From NCBI GenBank assembly GCA_937895345.1, contig CALAWP010000099.1, forward strand, positions 1 through 50,341: a stretch of DNA of 50,341 bases. The letters are read 5' to 3'. The notes beneath the pieces were generated by a model. That model saw only the letters and a list, made by a program, of their open reading frames with translations, was not told the origin of the DNA and did no database searches. This DNA is from an uncultured Paenibacillus sp. (GTDB taxonomy: Bacteria > Bacillota > Bacilli > Paenibacillales > Paenibacillaceae). The translations under genes and the position numbers were made by a program. Shown piece after piece: positions 24,946 through 34,190 of this stretch (position 1 is the first letter of the stretch; the number at the start of each line of letters is the position of its first letter).

Positions 24946-27177
24946 ATGAATTTAAACTACATACTCAGTTCGGAAGATCGGCAGGCGGCCGAGCTTGCCG
25001 TCGGATCGCCGATTGAGTATTGCATACCGGCCAATTTATCCATCCTGAGCCGACTTTCCGCCGGTTATTTCGTCATTGGGGAGCAGCACTGGGCCTACGT
25101 TGAGAACGGAGAGGTGCTGGAGCGGGGAGCGATTGCCGACGCCGGCGAATACAAGATGGTGCCGCTCGTCGGCAGCGTCGTCCTGGAGGCGGAGGAAGCC
25201 GGGACGAAGCGGTTTATCGTCCGCGCTACCATGGAGCATGCCGCACGCTTCGGTTATCTCGCCGGCGTGTTGAACGACAAGGCGGCGCAGCGAAAGGTAC
25301 GCATCTTCAACAATGAAGAAGAGAGAGTGTGCGTTGAATGCGGCGGCTCGCTCATCCCCGGCACTCGCGCTTGTCCGAGATGCATGAGCAAGGCGGCGGC
25401 GTTCAAGCGGCTCTTCTCCGTATCGAAAGCCCGCTGGGGCGGCTTTGCCATCGCCTTGACGGTTCTGCTGGCAGGAGCCGGAATTGCTTTGCTCAATCCG
25501 TATTTGCTGAAGCTGCTGATCAACGGTGCGCTTCAGCCGGCGGAAGGCGAAGCTTCCAGCATGACCGTGTTCTATTGGGCCATCGGCGGACTGGTAGCCT
25601 GCCTGCTGGTCGGCGAACTGATGTCGCTCATTCGGGGCAGAGTGATGGCGAAGGTGAGCTCGAGCATCGCCGCAGACTTGCGGAAGCTGGTATTTGACAA
25701 GACGCAAAGCTTGTCGCTCGGCTTTATGACGTCGCAGCGCGCCGGAGATATGATGAACCGGATAACCTCCGATACGGAGCGCATCCGGCATTTGATTCAG
25801 GAGCTGTGCACGACGGCGATCTTTCAGCTCATTATCCTCGTATCGGCGAGCATCCTGCTGTTCCAGGCGGATTGGCGGCTGGCGCTAATTGTCCTTTTGC
25901 CCGCGCCAATCGTCGCTTATATGCATATGTACATTTGGAAATACGTGCTTCACAAGCTGTTTCACAAGCTGTGGAGAATTCACGACAAAGCCAACTCCTT
26001 TCTGCACGATGTGCTGAGCGGCATTCGCGTCGTCAAAGCATTCGGCCAGGAAGGGCGGGAAATGAAACGGTTCAGGGAATACAACGGCGACTTTGCGGCC
26101 ATGACGATCAAGAGCGAAAGGCTGTTCAGCATCCTGTCGCCCATTACGAACTATTTGATCCAGCTCGGACAATACTTCGTATTGCTGCTCGGCTGCAATA
26201 TGATCTTGAACAATCAGATGGATGTCGGGGAATTGATACAATTCAGCACCTACGCCGCCATGATCTTCGGACCGATCGCCTGGCTGATGTTCATGCCGCG
26301 CTGGATCGCCAATGCCGTCATTTCGATCGACCGCATTTTTTCAGTCATCGATGAGCAGCCCGAGGTCGTGGACGATAAGGAGCCGGTGAAACATCCGATC
26401 AACGGCGGCATCCGCTTTCAGAATGTCTACTTTGGTTACAAATCGTATGAGCCGGTACTCAAAAACGTGAACATAGACATTCGGCAAGGGGAGATGATCG
26501 GTCTCGTCGGCCATTCGGGTTCGGGCAAGTCGACGCTGATTAATCTGATCTCGCGCTTCTACGATTGCAACGAAGGCGCCATCTTGATCGACGGCGTTGA
26601 CATCCGTTCGATGAAGCAGGAGGATTTGCGCTCTCAGATCGGCGTCGTGCTGCAAGAAACGTTTCTGTTTCGCGGGTCGATTCTGGATAATATCCGGTAT
26701 GCGCGGCCCGAAGCTACAGATCTGGAAGTGATCGAGGCGGCCAGAGTCGCCAACGCCCATACGTTCATCATCAATTTGCCGGACGGTTACGACAGTCTGC
26801 TGGAGGAGAACGGCAACAATTTATCGGGCGGCGAGCGGCAAAGACTGGCCATTGCGAGGGCGGTGCTCAAGGATCCGAAAATCCTTATTCTGGACGAAGC
26901 GACCGCATCGCTCGATATCGATACGGAAATGGCGATCCAGGAGGCGCTGCAGCGAGTGACCAAAGGCCGGACCACCATCGCCATCGCGCACCGGCTGTCG
27001 ACGCTGCGCAGCGTCGACAGGCTGATTGTGCTGGAGAAGGGCGTCGTCGCCGAGGTCGGCTCGCATAAGGAGCTGATGGAGAAGCAAGGCATTTATTATA
27101 TGCTCATTACAGCGCAGCGGGGCATGTCCAAAAGCGTCAAAGGGCAGCCGCAGTTGACGGCTGCCGTGGAGCCATAA
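24946..27177 (+). CDS. ABC transporter (TMD-NBD), second subunit with zinc ribbon
   Basis: A 743-residue half-transporter built like its partner: an N-terminal domain of about 125 residues (WAYVENGEVLERGAI, then VPLVGSVVLEAEEAG and a long helix), a zinc ribbon CVEC-x10-CPRC (residues 129-146), a type-1 exporter TMD (about 160-450) and an NBD with Walker A GHSGSGKS (about 522), LSGGERQ and ILILDEATAS. The N-domains of the two subunits share layout but little sequence, suggesting old duplication. Both ATP sites look complete, with Glu after the Walker B Asp in each subunit. Substrate unknown. Ribosome site TAAGGAG is 9 nt upstream of the ATG. Confidence 0.88.
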   Translation: MNLNYILSSEDRQAAELAVGSPIEYCIPANLSILSRLSAGYFVIGEQHWAYVENGEVLERGAIADAGEYKMVPLVGSVVLEAEEAGTKRFIVRATMEHAARFGYLAGVLNDKAAQRKVRIFNNEEERVCVECGGSLIPGTRACPRCMSKAAAFKRLFSVSKARWGGFAIALTVLLAGAGIALLNPYLLKLLINGALQPAEGEASSMTVFYWAIGGLVACLLVGELMSLIRGRVMAKVSSSIAADLRKLVFDKTQSLSLGFMTSQRAGDMMNRITSDTERIRHLIQELCTTAIFQLIILVSASILLFQADWRLALIVLLPAPIVAYMHMYIWKYVLHKLFHKLWRIHDKANSFLHDVLSGIRVVKAFGQEGREMKRFREYNGDFAAMTIKSERLFSILSPITNYLIQLGQYFVLLLGCNMILNNQMDVGELIQFSTYAAMIFGPIAWLMFMPRWIANAVISIDRIFSVIDEQPEVVDDKEPVKHPINGGIRFQNVYFGYKSYEPVLKNVNIDIRQGEMIGLVGHSGSGKSTLINLISRFYDCNEGAILIDGVDIRSMKQEDLRSQIGVVLQETFLFRGSILDNIRYARPEATDLEVIEAARVANAHTFIINLPDGYDSLLEENGNNLSGGERQRLAIARAVLKDPKILILDEATASLDIDTEMAIQEALQRVTKGRTTIAIAHRLSTLRSVDRLIVLEKGVVAEVGSHKELMEKQGIYYMLITAQRGMSKSVKGQPQLTAAVEP

Positions 27178-27305
27178 CCGGACCGGTCAACCGGCTGCGG
27201 CGGTAAAGTTTTTTTATAGCTAAATTTTTCTTTCATTTTTCCGTGTTTTGGAATTATAATAAGATTGTCGGGCCGACGAAATACGGACGAAAGGAGCTGA
27301 TCGAC
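27178..27305 (+). other. Gene-free stretch with promoter-like sequence
   Basis: AT-rich after the ABC stop (a T7 tract at 27210). It contains TATAAT at 27255-27260 with no good -35 (TTCATT at 27232-27237). This is the likely promoter for the short ORF unit that follows. Confidence 0.5.
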
Positions 27306-27338
27306 ATGATTCACAACTATAAGGTGATCTTCGCGTAA
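27306..27338 (+). CDS. Ten-codon leader-type ORF (MIHNYKVIFA)
   Basis: ATG with a perfect AAAGGAG 9 nt upstream, ten sense codons and TAA. The last codons form one arm of a perfect 9-bp hairpin (GATCTTCGC 27326-27334, loop GTAA, GCGAAGATC 27339-27347) and a GGGAGGCC-TTCG-GGCCTCCC hairpin follows. Ribosome position could therefore affect RNA folding. It may be a leader peptide or a very small protein; nothing is known of its function. Confidence 0.45.
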   Translation: MIHNYKVIFA

Positions 27339-27358
27339 GCGAAGATCGTCATAACGAC

Positions 27359-27378
27359 GGGAGGCCTTCGGGCCTCCC
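27359..27378 (+). terminator. Stem with TTCG tetraloop after the ten-codon ORF
   Basis: GGGAGGCC (27359-27366), TTCG, GGCCTCCC (27371-27378): a perfect 8-bp stem. The tail (CTTATGTTT) is weak in U, so this may be a weak terminator or a stabilising 3' hairpin. Confidence 0.6.
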
Positions 27379-27533
27379 CTTATGTTTCAAGGCGGCATTT
27401 TTCGTCTTGAGCGTCAGGTTGTTCGTCCTGCAGCCGCTTGAGCCCGTTGTTCGTCCGGTTGTAATCGCTTTAACGCGATAGAGCAAATCAACATTCGGCA
27501 ACGAAAATCTAACAGAAAGGGAGGCGTTTTACA

Positions 27534-27650
27534 ATGAAAGAAGCAACTTTGAACCGCAACGCAATCACTGCAATCGCATCTGCATTCACACCAAATCGGG
27601 AGGAATTTGACCGTGAACTACAAAAATGGAAGAGACGTGCTTCCCCCTAG
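27534..27650 (+). CDS. Short upstream ORF overlapping the CD3324-family gene
   Basis: A 38-codon ORF with AAAGGGAGG 9 nt before its ATG (product begins MKEATLNRNAITAIASAFT). It reads into the CD3324-family gene in another frame: that gene's GTG lies inside it, and it stops 37 nt after that GTG. Better ribosome-site quality than the downstream gene suggests it is translated first and may couple or repress the regulator. It could also be the decayed start of an older gene. No homologue recognised. Confidence 0.45.
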   Translation: MKEATLNRNAITAIASAFTPNREEFDRELQKWKRRASP

Positions 27651-27879
27651 TTTATTGGCGGAGCTGCAAAAGTATATCCAAGGAGATCTGATTTATATTC
27701 CGAAGCCGGCGAACCAGCGCGCAGGCTGGGGCGAGGTTAGCGGCGCCCGCAAGCTGCTGGCGGAGCGTAACCGGCAAATATGCAATTCTTATACGAACGG
27801 CGCTTCGATTGCGGAGCTGGAGAGGATGTATCATTTGTCCAGCGAGAGCATCCGCAAAATTATCGTGAAAACGCGATAA
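27613..27879 (+). CDS. CD3324 family protein, Mor-like DNA-binding regulator
   Basis: An 88-residue protein of the CD3324 family. It opens with YKNGRDVLPPSLLAELQKY, has YIPKPANQRAGWGEVSGARKLLAERN in the middle and ends in a helix-turn-helix, GASIAELERMYHLSSESIRKII, related to the Mor transcription activator. It probably binds DNA; targets are unknown. The GTG at 27613 is 8 nt after GGGAGG; the TTG at 27607 is too close to it. The gene ends at a strong terminator. Confidence 0.8.
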   Translation: MNYKNGRDVLPPSLLAELQKYIQGDLIYIPKPANQRAGWGEVSGARKLLAERNRQICNSYTNGASIAELERMYHLSSESIRKIIVKTR

Positions 27880-27908
27880 CGATGAGAAGCCATTACGGAT
27901 CATATCAC

Positions 27909-27959
27909 AGAAAGACCCTTCAACAGGCCGCGGCGGACGGCCGGATGAAGGGTCTTTCT
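27909..27959. terminator. Strong terminator after the CD3324-family gene
   Basis: AGAAAGACCCTTCA (27909-27922) and TGAAGGGTCTTTCT (27946-27959) are a perfect 14-bp pair enclosing a GGCCG/CGGCC inner stem; A/T runs flank both sides. Confidence 0.9.
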
Positions 27960-28016
27960 TTATGCGGGGATTATGGGCGGACGGGCCCATATGCCTCAGT
28001 CGCGGCAGAAGGCCGC

Positions 28017-28307
28017 TTAATGCGTCGTCGCGGTCGGCAGCGACAGCTGCGTGCGCGGATATTTGCAGTCGTCCCTGAAGCAGCGGGTGTCCCCGTCGTA
28101 CGTCGATTGGGACAGCCGGTGCGAAATTTCGAACACGGGAAGGCGCTCGTCCACATGAAGGATCGAACCGTAAAACGAACATCCTTCAAAATGGAAGTCC
28201 ATCGACGTGATGATGATCACGCAATCGGTAAAGCAGCAGTTTTGGAAGCTAAAGCCGTCGAAAGTAATCGTTTCGTTCGAAAAATGCTCGTTCATAATCA
28301 ACTTCAT
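28017..28307 (-). CDS. Small hypothetical protein with pentapeptide-repeat-like N-terminus
   Basis: A 96-residue protein. Residues 16-50 read as alternating aromatic/Cys strands (FDGFSFQNCCFTDCVIII.. FHFEGCSFYGSIL) with Phe at regular spacing, like one or two turns of a pentapeptide-repeat beta-helix, too short for a full one. The C-terminus is polar and contains a further Cys pair (CFRDDC). There is no signal or membrane helix. GAGGAG lies 10 nt before the ATG at 28307. Function unknown; standing alone on the minus strand, it could be a small metal-binding or cap protein, but that is a guess. Confidence 0.65.
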   Translation of the reverse strand: MKLIMNEHFSNETITFDGFSFQNCCFTDCVIIITSMDFHFEGCSFYGSILHVDERLPVFEISHRLSQSTYDGDTRCFRDDCKYPRTQLSLPTATTH

Positions 28308-28404
28308 ATTCTCTACGCTCCTCTAATATATATAGGCGGCAATTGATATGCTACCAAAGAGGAGTCAAAATGTTTGTCGCAACCTGGCCTCTCGAACGGA
28401 ATAT

Positions 28405-29328
28405 TTATCGACAGCGTTTCGCCCAATCTTCCTCGATCAATTCGCGGTCGACGGTTGCGGCCGCCTCGTACCCTTCGGCCGCGGCGCCAGCCAGGCCGGT
28501 AAACAGCTTGGCGGCGTCGCCGGCGATATACAACCCATCCACCGGCGTTCTGCCGTGCGCTTCCGTCTCGTACGCGCCGTTGTCGGTCAGCCTCGCGCCG
28601 AGCTGAAGCGGCACATCCGTCGATTGCGTCGATCCGGTATCCGCTAGGAAGCCTCCCGAGCGCGGAAGCTCCTTGCCGTCTTGTAGTACGATCGTTTCCA
28701 GCTGTCCGCGAACGGTGATCAGCTTCGCGATGCGCTGCTCATAGACGGCTATGCCGTTCTCCTCGAGCTGCGCGAGTTCGTGTCCGCCGAGCTTGCCGGC
28801 GCCGTCGCAGCATACGATCAAGTCACGGCTCCAGTGGGCGATTTTTTTGACGTAATCCATCAGGTGTCGAGGATTCCCGCTGCCCAGCACGGCGAGCGGC
28901 CGGTCCCGACGTTCCCATCCGTCGCAGTAAGGGCAAGGGAAGACGGAGGTGCCGTAAGCTTCGCGCAATCCCGGCACGTCCGGCAGGCGGTCCTTCAGTC
29001 CGGCGGCGACGATCAGCTTGCGGCTCATAATCGTCAAGCCGGCGGCCGTCTTCGAGCGGAACATGCCGTCCGCTTTCACGGACGCCGCGATGCTGTCCCG
29101 AAGGAGCGAGACCGTATCGTACATGGCCAGTTCCTCGCGCGCCAGCCTTCGAAACTCGGACGGCCGGATGCCGTCCCTCGTCAAGTAGCCGTGGGAACGC
29201 GCCGCCGCGGCATGGCGGGGCGCATCCTCGTCGATGACGACGACGCTGCGCATCGACCGGCCCAGCAGCAGCGCCGCGCTTAATCCGGCAGGCCCTCCGC
29301 CGATAACGGCGACATCCGCTTCCAGCAT
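28405..29328 (-). CDS. NAD(P)/FAD-dependent oxidoreductase, thioredoxin-reductase-like
   Basis: A 307-residue flavoprotein. FAD fold VAVIGGGPAGLSAALLLGR at residues 6-24, redox motif CPYCDGWE near residue 132, NADPH-binding Rossmann region (LAVLGSGNPRHLMDYVK) and the FAD-closing segment TPVDGLYIAGDAA near the C-terminus. It has the domain order of thioredoxin reductase but differs in flanking sequence, as do many stand-alone TrxR-like enzymes of Bacillota; partner unknown. The ATG at 29328 follows AAGGAG by 10 nt; the in-frame ATG at 29349 has no ribosome site. It is divergent from the Lhr helicase. Confidence 0.85.
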   Translation of the reverse strand: MLEADVAVIGGGPAGLSAALLLGRSMRSVVVIDEDAPRHAAAARSHGYLTRDGIRPSEFRRLAREELAMYDTVSLLRDSIAASVKADGMFRSKTAAGLTIMSRKLIVAAGLKDRLPDVPGLREAYGTSVFPCPYCDGWERRDRPLAVLGSGNPRHLMDYVKKIAHWSRDLIVCCDGAGKLGGHELAQLEENGIAVYEQRIAKLITVRGQLETIVLQDGKELPRSGGFLADTGSTQSTDVPLQLGARLTDNGAYETEAHGRTPVDGLYIAGDAAKLFTGLAGAAAEGYEAAATVDRELIEEDWAKRCR

Positions 29329-29463
29329 CGTCTCCTCACTCCTTCTCATTGGGATTTGCGGCTTCCGAACGAACCGGCCAATTGCTATAATGAAACAAGC
29401 AAACGGTAATAAATGTGAATGTTGACTTATCTATGACTATTATTTCGGTTGGAGCTGATTGTT

Positions 29464-32400
29464 ATGCTTGGAAACGGGGAGCAGCCGTTTCACCCATTAT
29501 TGCAGGAATGGTTCGCTACCGCGTTCGGAGAGCCGACCGATGTGCAGCGCCAAGCCTGGGCGTCGATTGCCGCAGGCCGGCATACGCTGATCGCCGCTCC
29601 TACGGGCTCCGGCAAGACGCTGGCCGCGCTGCTGCCTTGCGTGGACGCCGCGCTGAAGGAGCGGGAAGCTGCCGGCGCAACGAAGCCGGCGGGCCGAGGC
29701 GTACGCATTCTATACATCACGCCATTGAAGGCGCTTAACAACGATATTCAGCATCATGTCGTCGAATTCATGGAGCAATTGGAGAAGCTCGCGGCGAAGA
29801 CGAAGATGTCGTGGCCGGGGTTTCGCAGCGCGGTCCGCACCGGCGATACGACGCCGTCGCAGCGGGCGGCTATGCAACGAAAGCCGCCGGAGCTGCTGGT
29901 CACGACGCCGGAATCGCTATTTATTCTGCTAACGTCCAATCAGGGCCGTACGATGCTGAGGACGGTCCGTCACGTCATTGTGGACGAAATTCACGACTTG
30001 GCGGCAGACAAGCGAGGAGCGCATCTGTCACTGTCTCTGGAACGGCTGGAAAGAATCGTGCCTGAACCCGTTCAGCGAATCGGCGTATCCGCCACGATTA
30101 AGCCTCTGGAACGGGTAGCCCGCTTTCTCGGAGGGTGGACGGAGCCCGTCGGAGCGGCCGGCGAAGCGGCCGCACATCGGCTCGGTTACGCGCCGAGGCC
30201 GGTACATGTGATCGAAAGCCGCATGAGCAAACGAATGGACGTTCGTCTGACGATGCCGGACCTGTCGCAGCCCGTGCAGTCGCGCGAGTCGGTGTGGCTT
30301 CCGATTCTTCAAACGATGTTCGCTTTGATGGAGGGCTGCGTCTCCGCGCTGGTGTTTGTGAACAGCCGCCGGTTGTGCGAGCGGCTGGTGCTTCGCATTA
30401 ACGATCACGCCGGCTATGAGCTGGCGGGCGCCCATCACGGGAGCATGTCCAAGGAGAAACGGCTGGAGACGGAGCGGAGGCTGAAGGCGGGCGAGCTTCG
30501 GTGCATCGTCGCCACCTCATCGCTGGAGCTTGGCATCGACGTCGGCCATATCGATCTGGTGCTGCAGATCGACTCTCCGCTGGACGCGGCGTCGGCCATT
30601 CAGCGGATCGGCCGGGCGGGCCATGGCGTGGGAGACATCTCGAGAGGCGTCATTGTCGTTCGCCAGCGGGGAGCGCTGCCGGAGTCGGCGGTGCTCGGGA
30701 AGATGGCGGCCGGGCGCGAGATCGATCCGATCCGTTTGCCAGAGCGCCCTCTCGACGTGCTGTCACAGCAGGCGGTGGCGGCGATCGGCAGCGAGGACGA
30801 CGGCATGTCGGTCGACGAGCTGTACAGGCTGGCGCTCGGCAGCGACATCTACCGGGACCTGTCGAAGGAGCTGCTGGAGCGGATGCTGCAGGTGCTCTCG
30901 GGTTATTATCCGTTCGCCCGGCCGCTGCTTGATTGGAACCGCGCTTCGGGACTGCTGACGAAACGCGGCAATACGGTTGCGGCCGCTTATACGGGTGCGG
31001 GCACGATTCCGCAATCGTCCGCTTATCCCGTGCATCATGTCGATACCCGAACCCATCTGGGCGAGCTGGACGAGGAGTTTATTCACGAAAGCCGGGTCGG
31101 GGACGTCTTTTTGCTCGGAGCCCATTCGTGGATGATTCGCCGCATCGACAAGGACCGCGTATATGTGTCGGAAACGCAGAACGGCTTCAGCGAAATTCCG
31201 TTTTGGCGCAATGAAGGACCCGGCCGAACGTTCGAGCTGGGCGCCCGAGTCGGTGCGTTTATGCGTGAACTGGCCGGAAGGCTGGGATTGGACGACAACG
31301 AAAACGATAACGACAGCCGCCGCCGCACAAGACATTGGTCCGAAGCGGGAACGGGCGCCCTGAAGCTGCTCGATGACGCGCGGCGAACAAGCGCCGCGGA
31401 ATGGCTGATGAAGGACTACGGCATGGACGGCCGCGCGGCGGACGAGCTGATGGCGCTTGCCGCGGCGCAGCATGCGGTCAGCGAGCTGCCGACGGACCGC
31501 CGGATCGTCATCGAGCATTACCGCGACACCGCCAACCAGACGCATGTCGTGCTGTTGAGCCCGTTCGGCCGCAAAGTGCACCGCACCTGGCTCCTCGCGC
31601 TGCAGCGCCAGTTCGAGCTGACGCTTCCGTATCAATTGTACGGAAACGCGAAGGACAACGGCATCGAATTTGTGCTGCCCGAATGGGATTCCTCGTGGCT
31701 GCAAATGATTTGGCAGGTGACGCCCGCCAATCTGGAGCCGCTTCTATCGGAGGGGATTACCGGTTCGCCGCTGCTGGCGATTGCCTTCCGCCGCATCGCC
31801 GAAACGTCGCTGCTGCTTAGCCGGAGCTTCACCCGGACGCCGCTTTGGCAAAAGAGGCTCCGCAGCGAGGAGCTGCTGCGGGAGGCGCTCCCGTTCGCGG
31901 CGGAATTCCCGTATCTGGAGGAAGCCATTCGCGAGTGCATGAACGACTACCTGGATTTGGAACGGCTGAAGCGGCTGCTTGCCTCCATTCAAAGTGGCGA
32001 TATCCGGGTGACGGTCAGGGAGACGGAATTCCCGTCCCCTTTGGCGGCGCAATTTATGGCCGACTACGTAAACATGCGTATCTATGAAGGGGACGGCCTG
32101 GATGCGTCGACGCAGCTGGCGCTGCTGCAGGTGAGCAAAGAGATGGCTGGCGATTTGTTCGGCAAGGACGCCGTCCAACGTTCCGTTTCGCCGGAGGCGC
32201 TGGCGGCGGAGGAGCGAAGACTGGCGGAAACGAAGCCCGCGGCGACCGCCGAGGATGTGGCGGATTTGCTGAAGCGCCGCGGCGATATGAGCAGCGGCGA
32301 GCTGGTCAAGCGGGGCGGCGCGGAGGCGCTGCGCTGCGTCCGCTTGCTGGAGGAGCAAGGCCGGGCGCTGCGGATAAGACTGGGCGGCGACGCCGACGGA

Positions 32401-34116
32401 GAAGAGGCGCTGCGCTGGATCGGCAGCGATGAAGCGGAGGCTTACGCCTCGTTTCCGCATAAGCCTTCCTCGGTCGCGCTGATCGCCGGCCGATTCGCGG
32501 AGCAGCGCATTTCGTTTACGGAACCGGAGCTGTGCGAGCGTTATCCCTTTCTGACGCTGGAGGATGCACGCCGCATCGTCGACGCCCTGCTGCACGACGG
32601 CAAAATCCGTCAGTCGCCGTTCGTATCCGAAGGCGAGCGGATCTGGTCCAGCAGCAAGGTGGCGCTCCGCCTGCTTCGGCTGACCGTGCAGGAGGCGCGC
32701 GACAAGGCGAAGCCGCTCGAGGCGAATCGGTGGTGCGGCCACGTCGCCATGCGCCAATACGCGCTGCACGGAACGCGCTTGAGCGGGGACGAAGGGCTGC
32801 TCGCCGTCATCGGCCGGATGCAAGGGCTGTTCTTGCCGCTGCCGCATTGGGAAACGCTCGTTTTTCCGGCGAGGGTGTCCGATTACCGCAAGGATGCGCT
32901 GGATCGGCTGTGCGCGTCGGGCGAGGTCATCTGGCTCGGACAGCGCGGAGACAGCGTTAAGGAGGGGCGCGTCGCCTTTTTCCTGCGCTCGGAGAGCAAG
33001 CTGTACGCCCCTTACGTCAGCCGGACCGCTGACGATGCCGCCGACTCCAGCGAGCATCCGAAGCTGCTGGAGCTGCTCCGGCAGCAAGGCGCAAGCTTCC
33101 TGACCGCCCTTAGCCGGTCTTACGGCAAGTCGCCGAGCGATACGATGAACGATCTGATGGCTCTCGTATGGGAAGGACGGGCGTCGAACGACCAGTTCGC
33201 CCCCCTGCGGCTGCATGGCAGCGGCAAAGGAGCCGACTGGGCGCGGACGGGCTCCGGCTTCGGCAGATGGTATTGGACCGGCACCCTGGCCGAGCCGGAT
33301 GACTCGCCGGCTTCTGCGGCATCCGGCGATTCGAAGCAAGGCGTTGGCGAAGAGCCTGTCGTCCTTCATCGCGCGGCGGAAACCGCCGGACGCGCGGCTG
33401 GAGCGAAGGCCGAACGTTACGCGCTGCCCTGGATCCATCTGCTGCTGGAGCGGTACGGCATCGTGACGAAGGAGCTTGCCGCGGCGGCGACGCCGTTCGG
33501 CTGGGACGAGCTGCTGCCTGCGCTGAACCGTCTGGAAGAGTGGGGGACGTTAACCAGAGGGGTATTTATCGGCGGGGCGATGACGATGCAGTTTACGACG
33601 CCGGAAATCGCCGAAGCGCTGCGCAGCGAGGGGCCCGGCCGAAGCGCGGAGGAACCGACCGTGCTGTCCGCAGCCGATCCGGCCAATCCGTACGGCCTGT
33701 TTATCGATTGGCCGGCCGCCCAAGGCCGCAGCTTCGGACGCAAGCCGGGCAGCTTCGTCGTGCTCGAAGACGGCCGATGGACGTATTGGATCGAGAACAA
33801 CGGCAAGAAAATCTATCGAATGAATGAAGAGGGAGTACCGCCTGATCTGGTGGAGAAAAAAGGCGAAATGCGGCAAAGATTAAGCGGACGCCGTTCCGGA
33901 GCCGGCGTTCCCGGCGACGAGAAAGCTCCGAGTCCCGAACGGCTCAAGAGTATTCTAGGGACGATATTGCGCCGGCAAGGGCTCACGAAAATTACGGTCA
34001 ACCAGTGGAACGGCGTGCCCGTGGCCGAGTCGGAGCAGGCGGCGGTGCTGCGGTCGCTCGGCGCGGAACGGGACCGTCAGTCCTACGTGCTGTGGATGAG
34101 CAGCTTAAACCGATAA
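29464..34116 (+). CDS. lhr: Lhr-type large ATP-dependent helicase
   Basis: A 1550-residue superfamily 2 helicase. Lhr core motifs: APTGSGKT (about residues 44-51), ITPLKALNND, TTPESLF, DEIHDL, SATIKPLE, VFVNSRRLCERL, ATSSLELGIDVG and RIGRAGH. A winged-helix/beta-barrel Lhr segment follows the core, and about 700 more residues form the large C-terminal domain seen in long bacterial Lhr proteins, usually linked to DNA repair. Lhr unwinds DNA:DNA and DNA:RNA with 3'-5' polarity. The ATG at 29464 is 10 nt after GGAG; the upstream TTG is unlikely. It is a single-gene unit with its own terminator. Confidence 0.9.
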   Translation: MLGNGEQPFHPLLQEWFATAFGEPTDVQRQAWASIAAGRHTLIAAPTGSGKTLAALLPCVDAALKEREAAGATKPAGRGVRILYITPLKALNNDIQHHVVEFMEQLEKLAAKTKMSWPGFRSAVRTGDTTPSQRAAMQRKPPELLVTTPESLFILLTSNQGRTMLRTVRHVIVDEIHDLAADKRGAHLSLSLERLERIVPEPVQRIGVSATIKPLERVARFLGGWTEPVGAAGEAAAHRLGYAPRPVHVIESRMSKRMDVRLTMPDLSQPVQSRESVWLPILQTMFALMEGCVSALVFVNSRRLCERLVLRINDHAGYELAGAHHGSMSKEKRLETERRLKAGELRCIVATSSLELGIDVGHIDLVLQIDSPLDAASAIQRIGRAGHGVGDISRGVIVVRQRGALPESAVLGKMAAGREIDPIRLPERPLDVLSQQAVAAIGSEDDGMSVDELYRLALGSDIYRDLSKELLERMLQVLSGYYPFARPLLDWNRASGLLTKRGNTVAAAYTGAGTIPQSSAYPVHHVDTRTHLGELDEEFIHESRVGDVFLLGAHSWMIRRIDKDRVYVSETQNGFSEIPFWRNEGPGRTFELGARVGAFMRELAGRLGLDDNENDNDSRRRTRHWSEAGTGALKLLDDARRTSAAEWLMKDYGMDGRAADELMALAAAQHAVSELPTDRRIVIEHYRDTANQTHVVLLSPFGRKVHRTWLLALQRQFELTLPYQLYGNAKDNGIEFVLPEWDSSWLQMIWQVTPANLEPLLSEGITGSPLLAIAFRRIAETSLLLSRSFTRTPLWQKRLRSEELLREALPFAAEFPYLEEAIRECMNDYLDLERLKRLLASIQSGDIRVTVRETEFPSPLAAQFMADYVNMRIYEGDGLDASTQLALLQVSKEMAGDLFGKDAVQRSVSPEALAAEERRLAETKPAATAEDVADLLKRRGDMSSGELVKRGGAEALRCVRLLEEQGRALRIRLGGDADGEEALRWIGSDEAEAYASFPHKPSSVALIAGRFAEQRISFTEPELCERYPFLTLEDARRIVDALLHDGKIRQSPFVSEGERIWSSSKVALRLLRLTVQEARDKAKPLEANRWCGHVAMRQYALHGTRLSGDEGLLAVIGRMQGLFLPLPHWETLVFPARVSDYRKDALDRLCASGEVIWLGQRGDSVKEGRVAFFLRSESKLYAPYVSRTADDAADSSEHPKLLELLRQQGASFLTALSRSYGKSPSDTMNDLMALVWEGRASNDQFAPLRLHGSGKGADWARTGSGFGRWYWTGTLAEPDDSPASAASGDSKQGVGEEPVVLHRAAETAGRAAGAKAERYALPWIHLLLERYGIVTKELAAAATPFGWDELLPALNRLEEWGTLTRGVFIGGAMTMQFTTPEIAEALRSEGPGRSAEEPTVLSAADPANPYGLFIDWPAAQGRSFGRKPGSFVVLEDGRWTYWIENNGKKIYRMNEEGVPPDLVEKKGEMRQRLSGRRSGAGVPGDEKAPSPERLKSILGTILRRQGLTKITVNQWNGVPVAESEQAAVLRSLGAERDRQSYVLWMSSLNR

Positions 34117-34149
34117 ATTTTCTATCGACCAGTCAACCAACATACAGAC

Positions 34150-34190
34150 AGTCTCAAGACGGCAAGGAGCCGTTGCGAGACTTTTTTTTG
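34150..34190 (+). terminator. Terminator of lhr
   Basis: AGTCTC (34150-34155) pairs with GAGACT (34177-34182), with an ACGGC/GCCGT inner stem, followed by T8. Confidence 0.85.
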
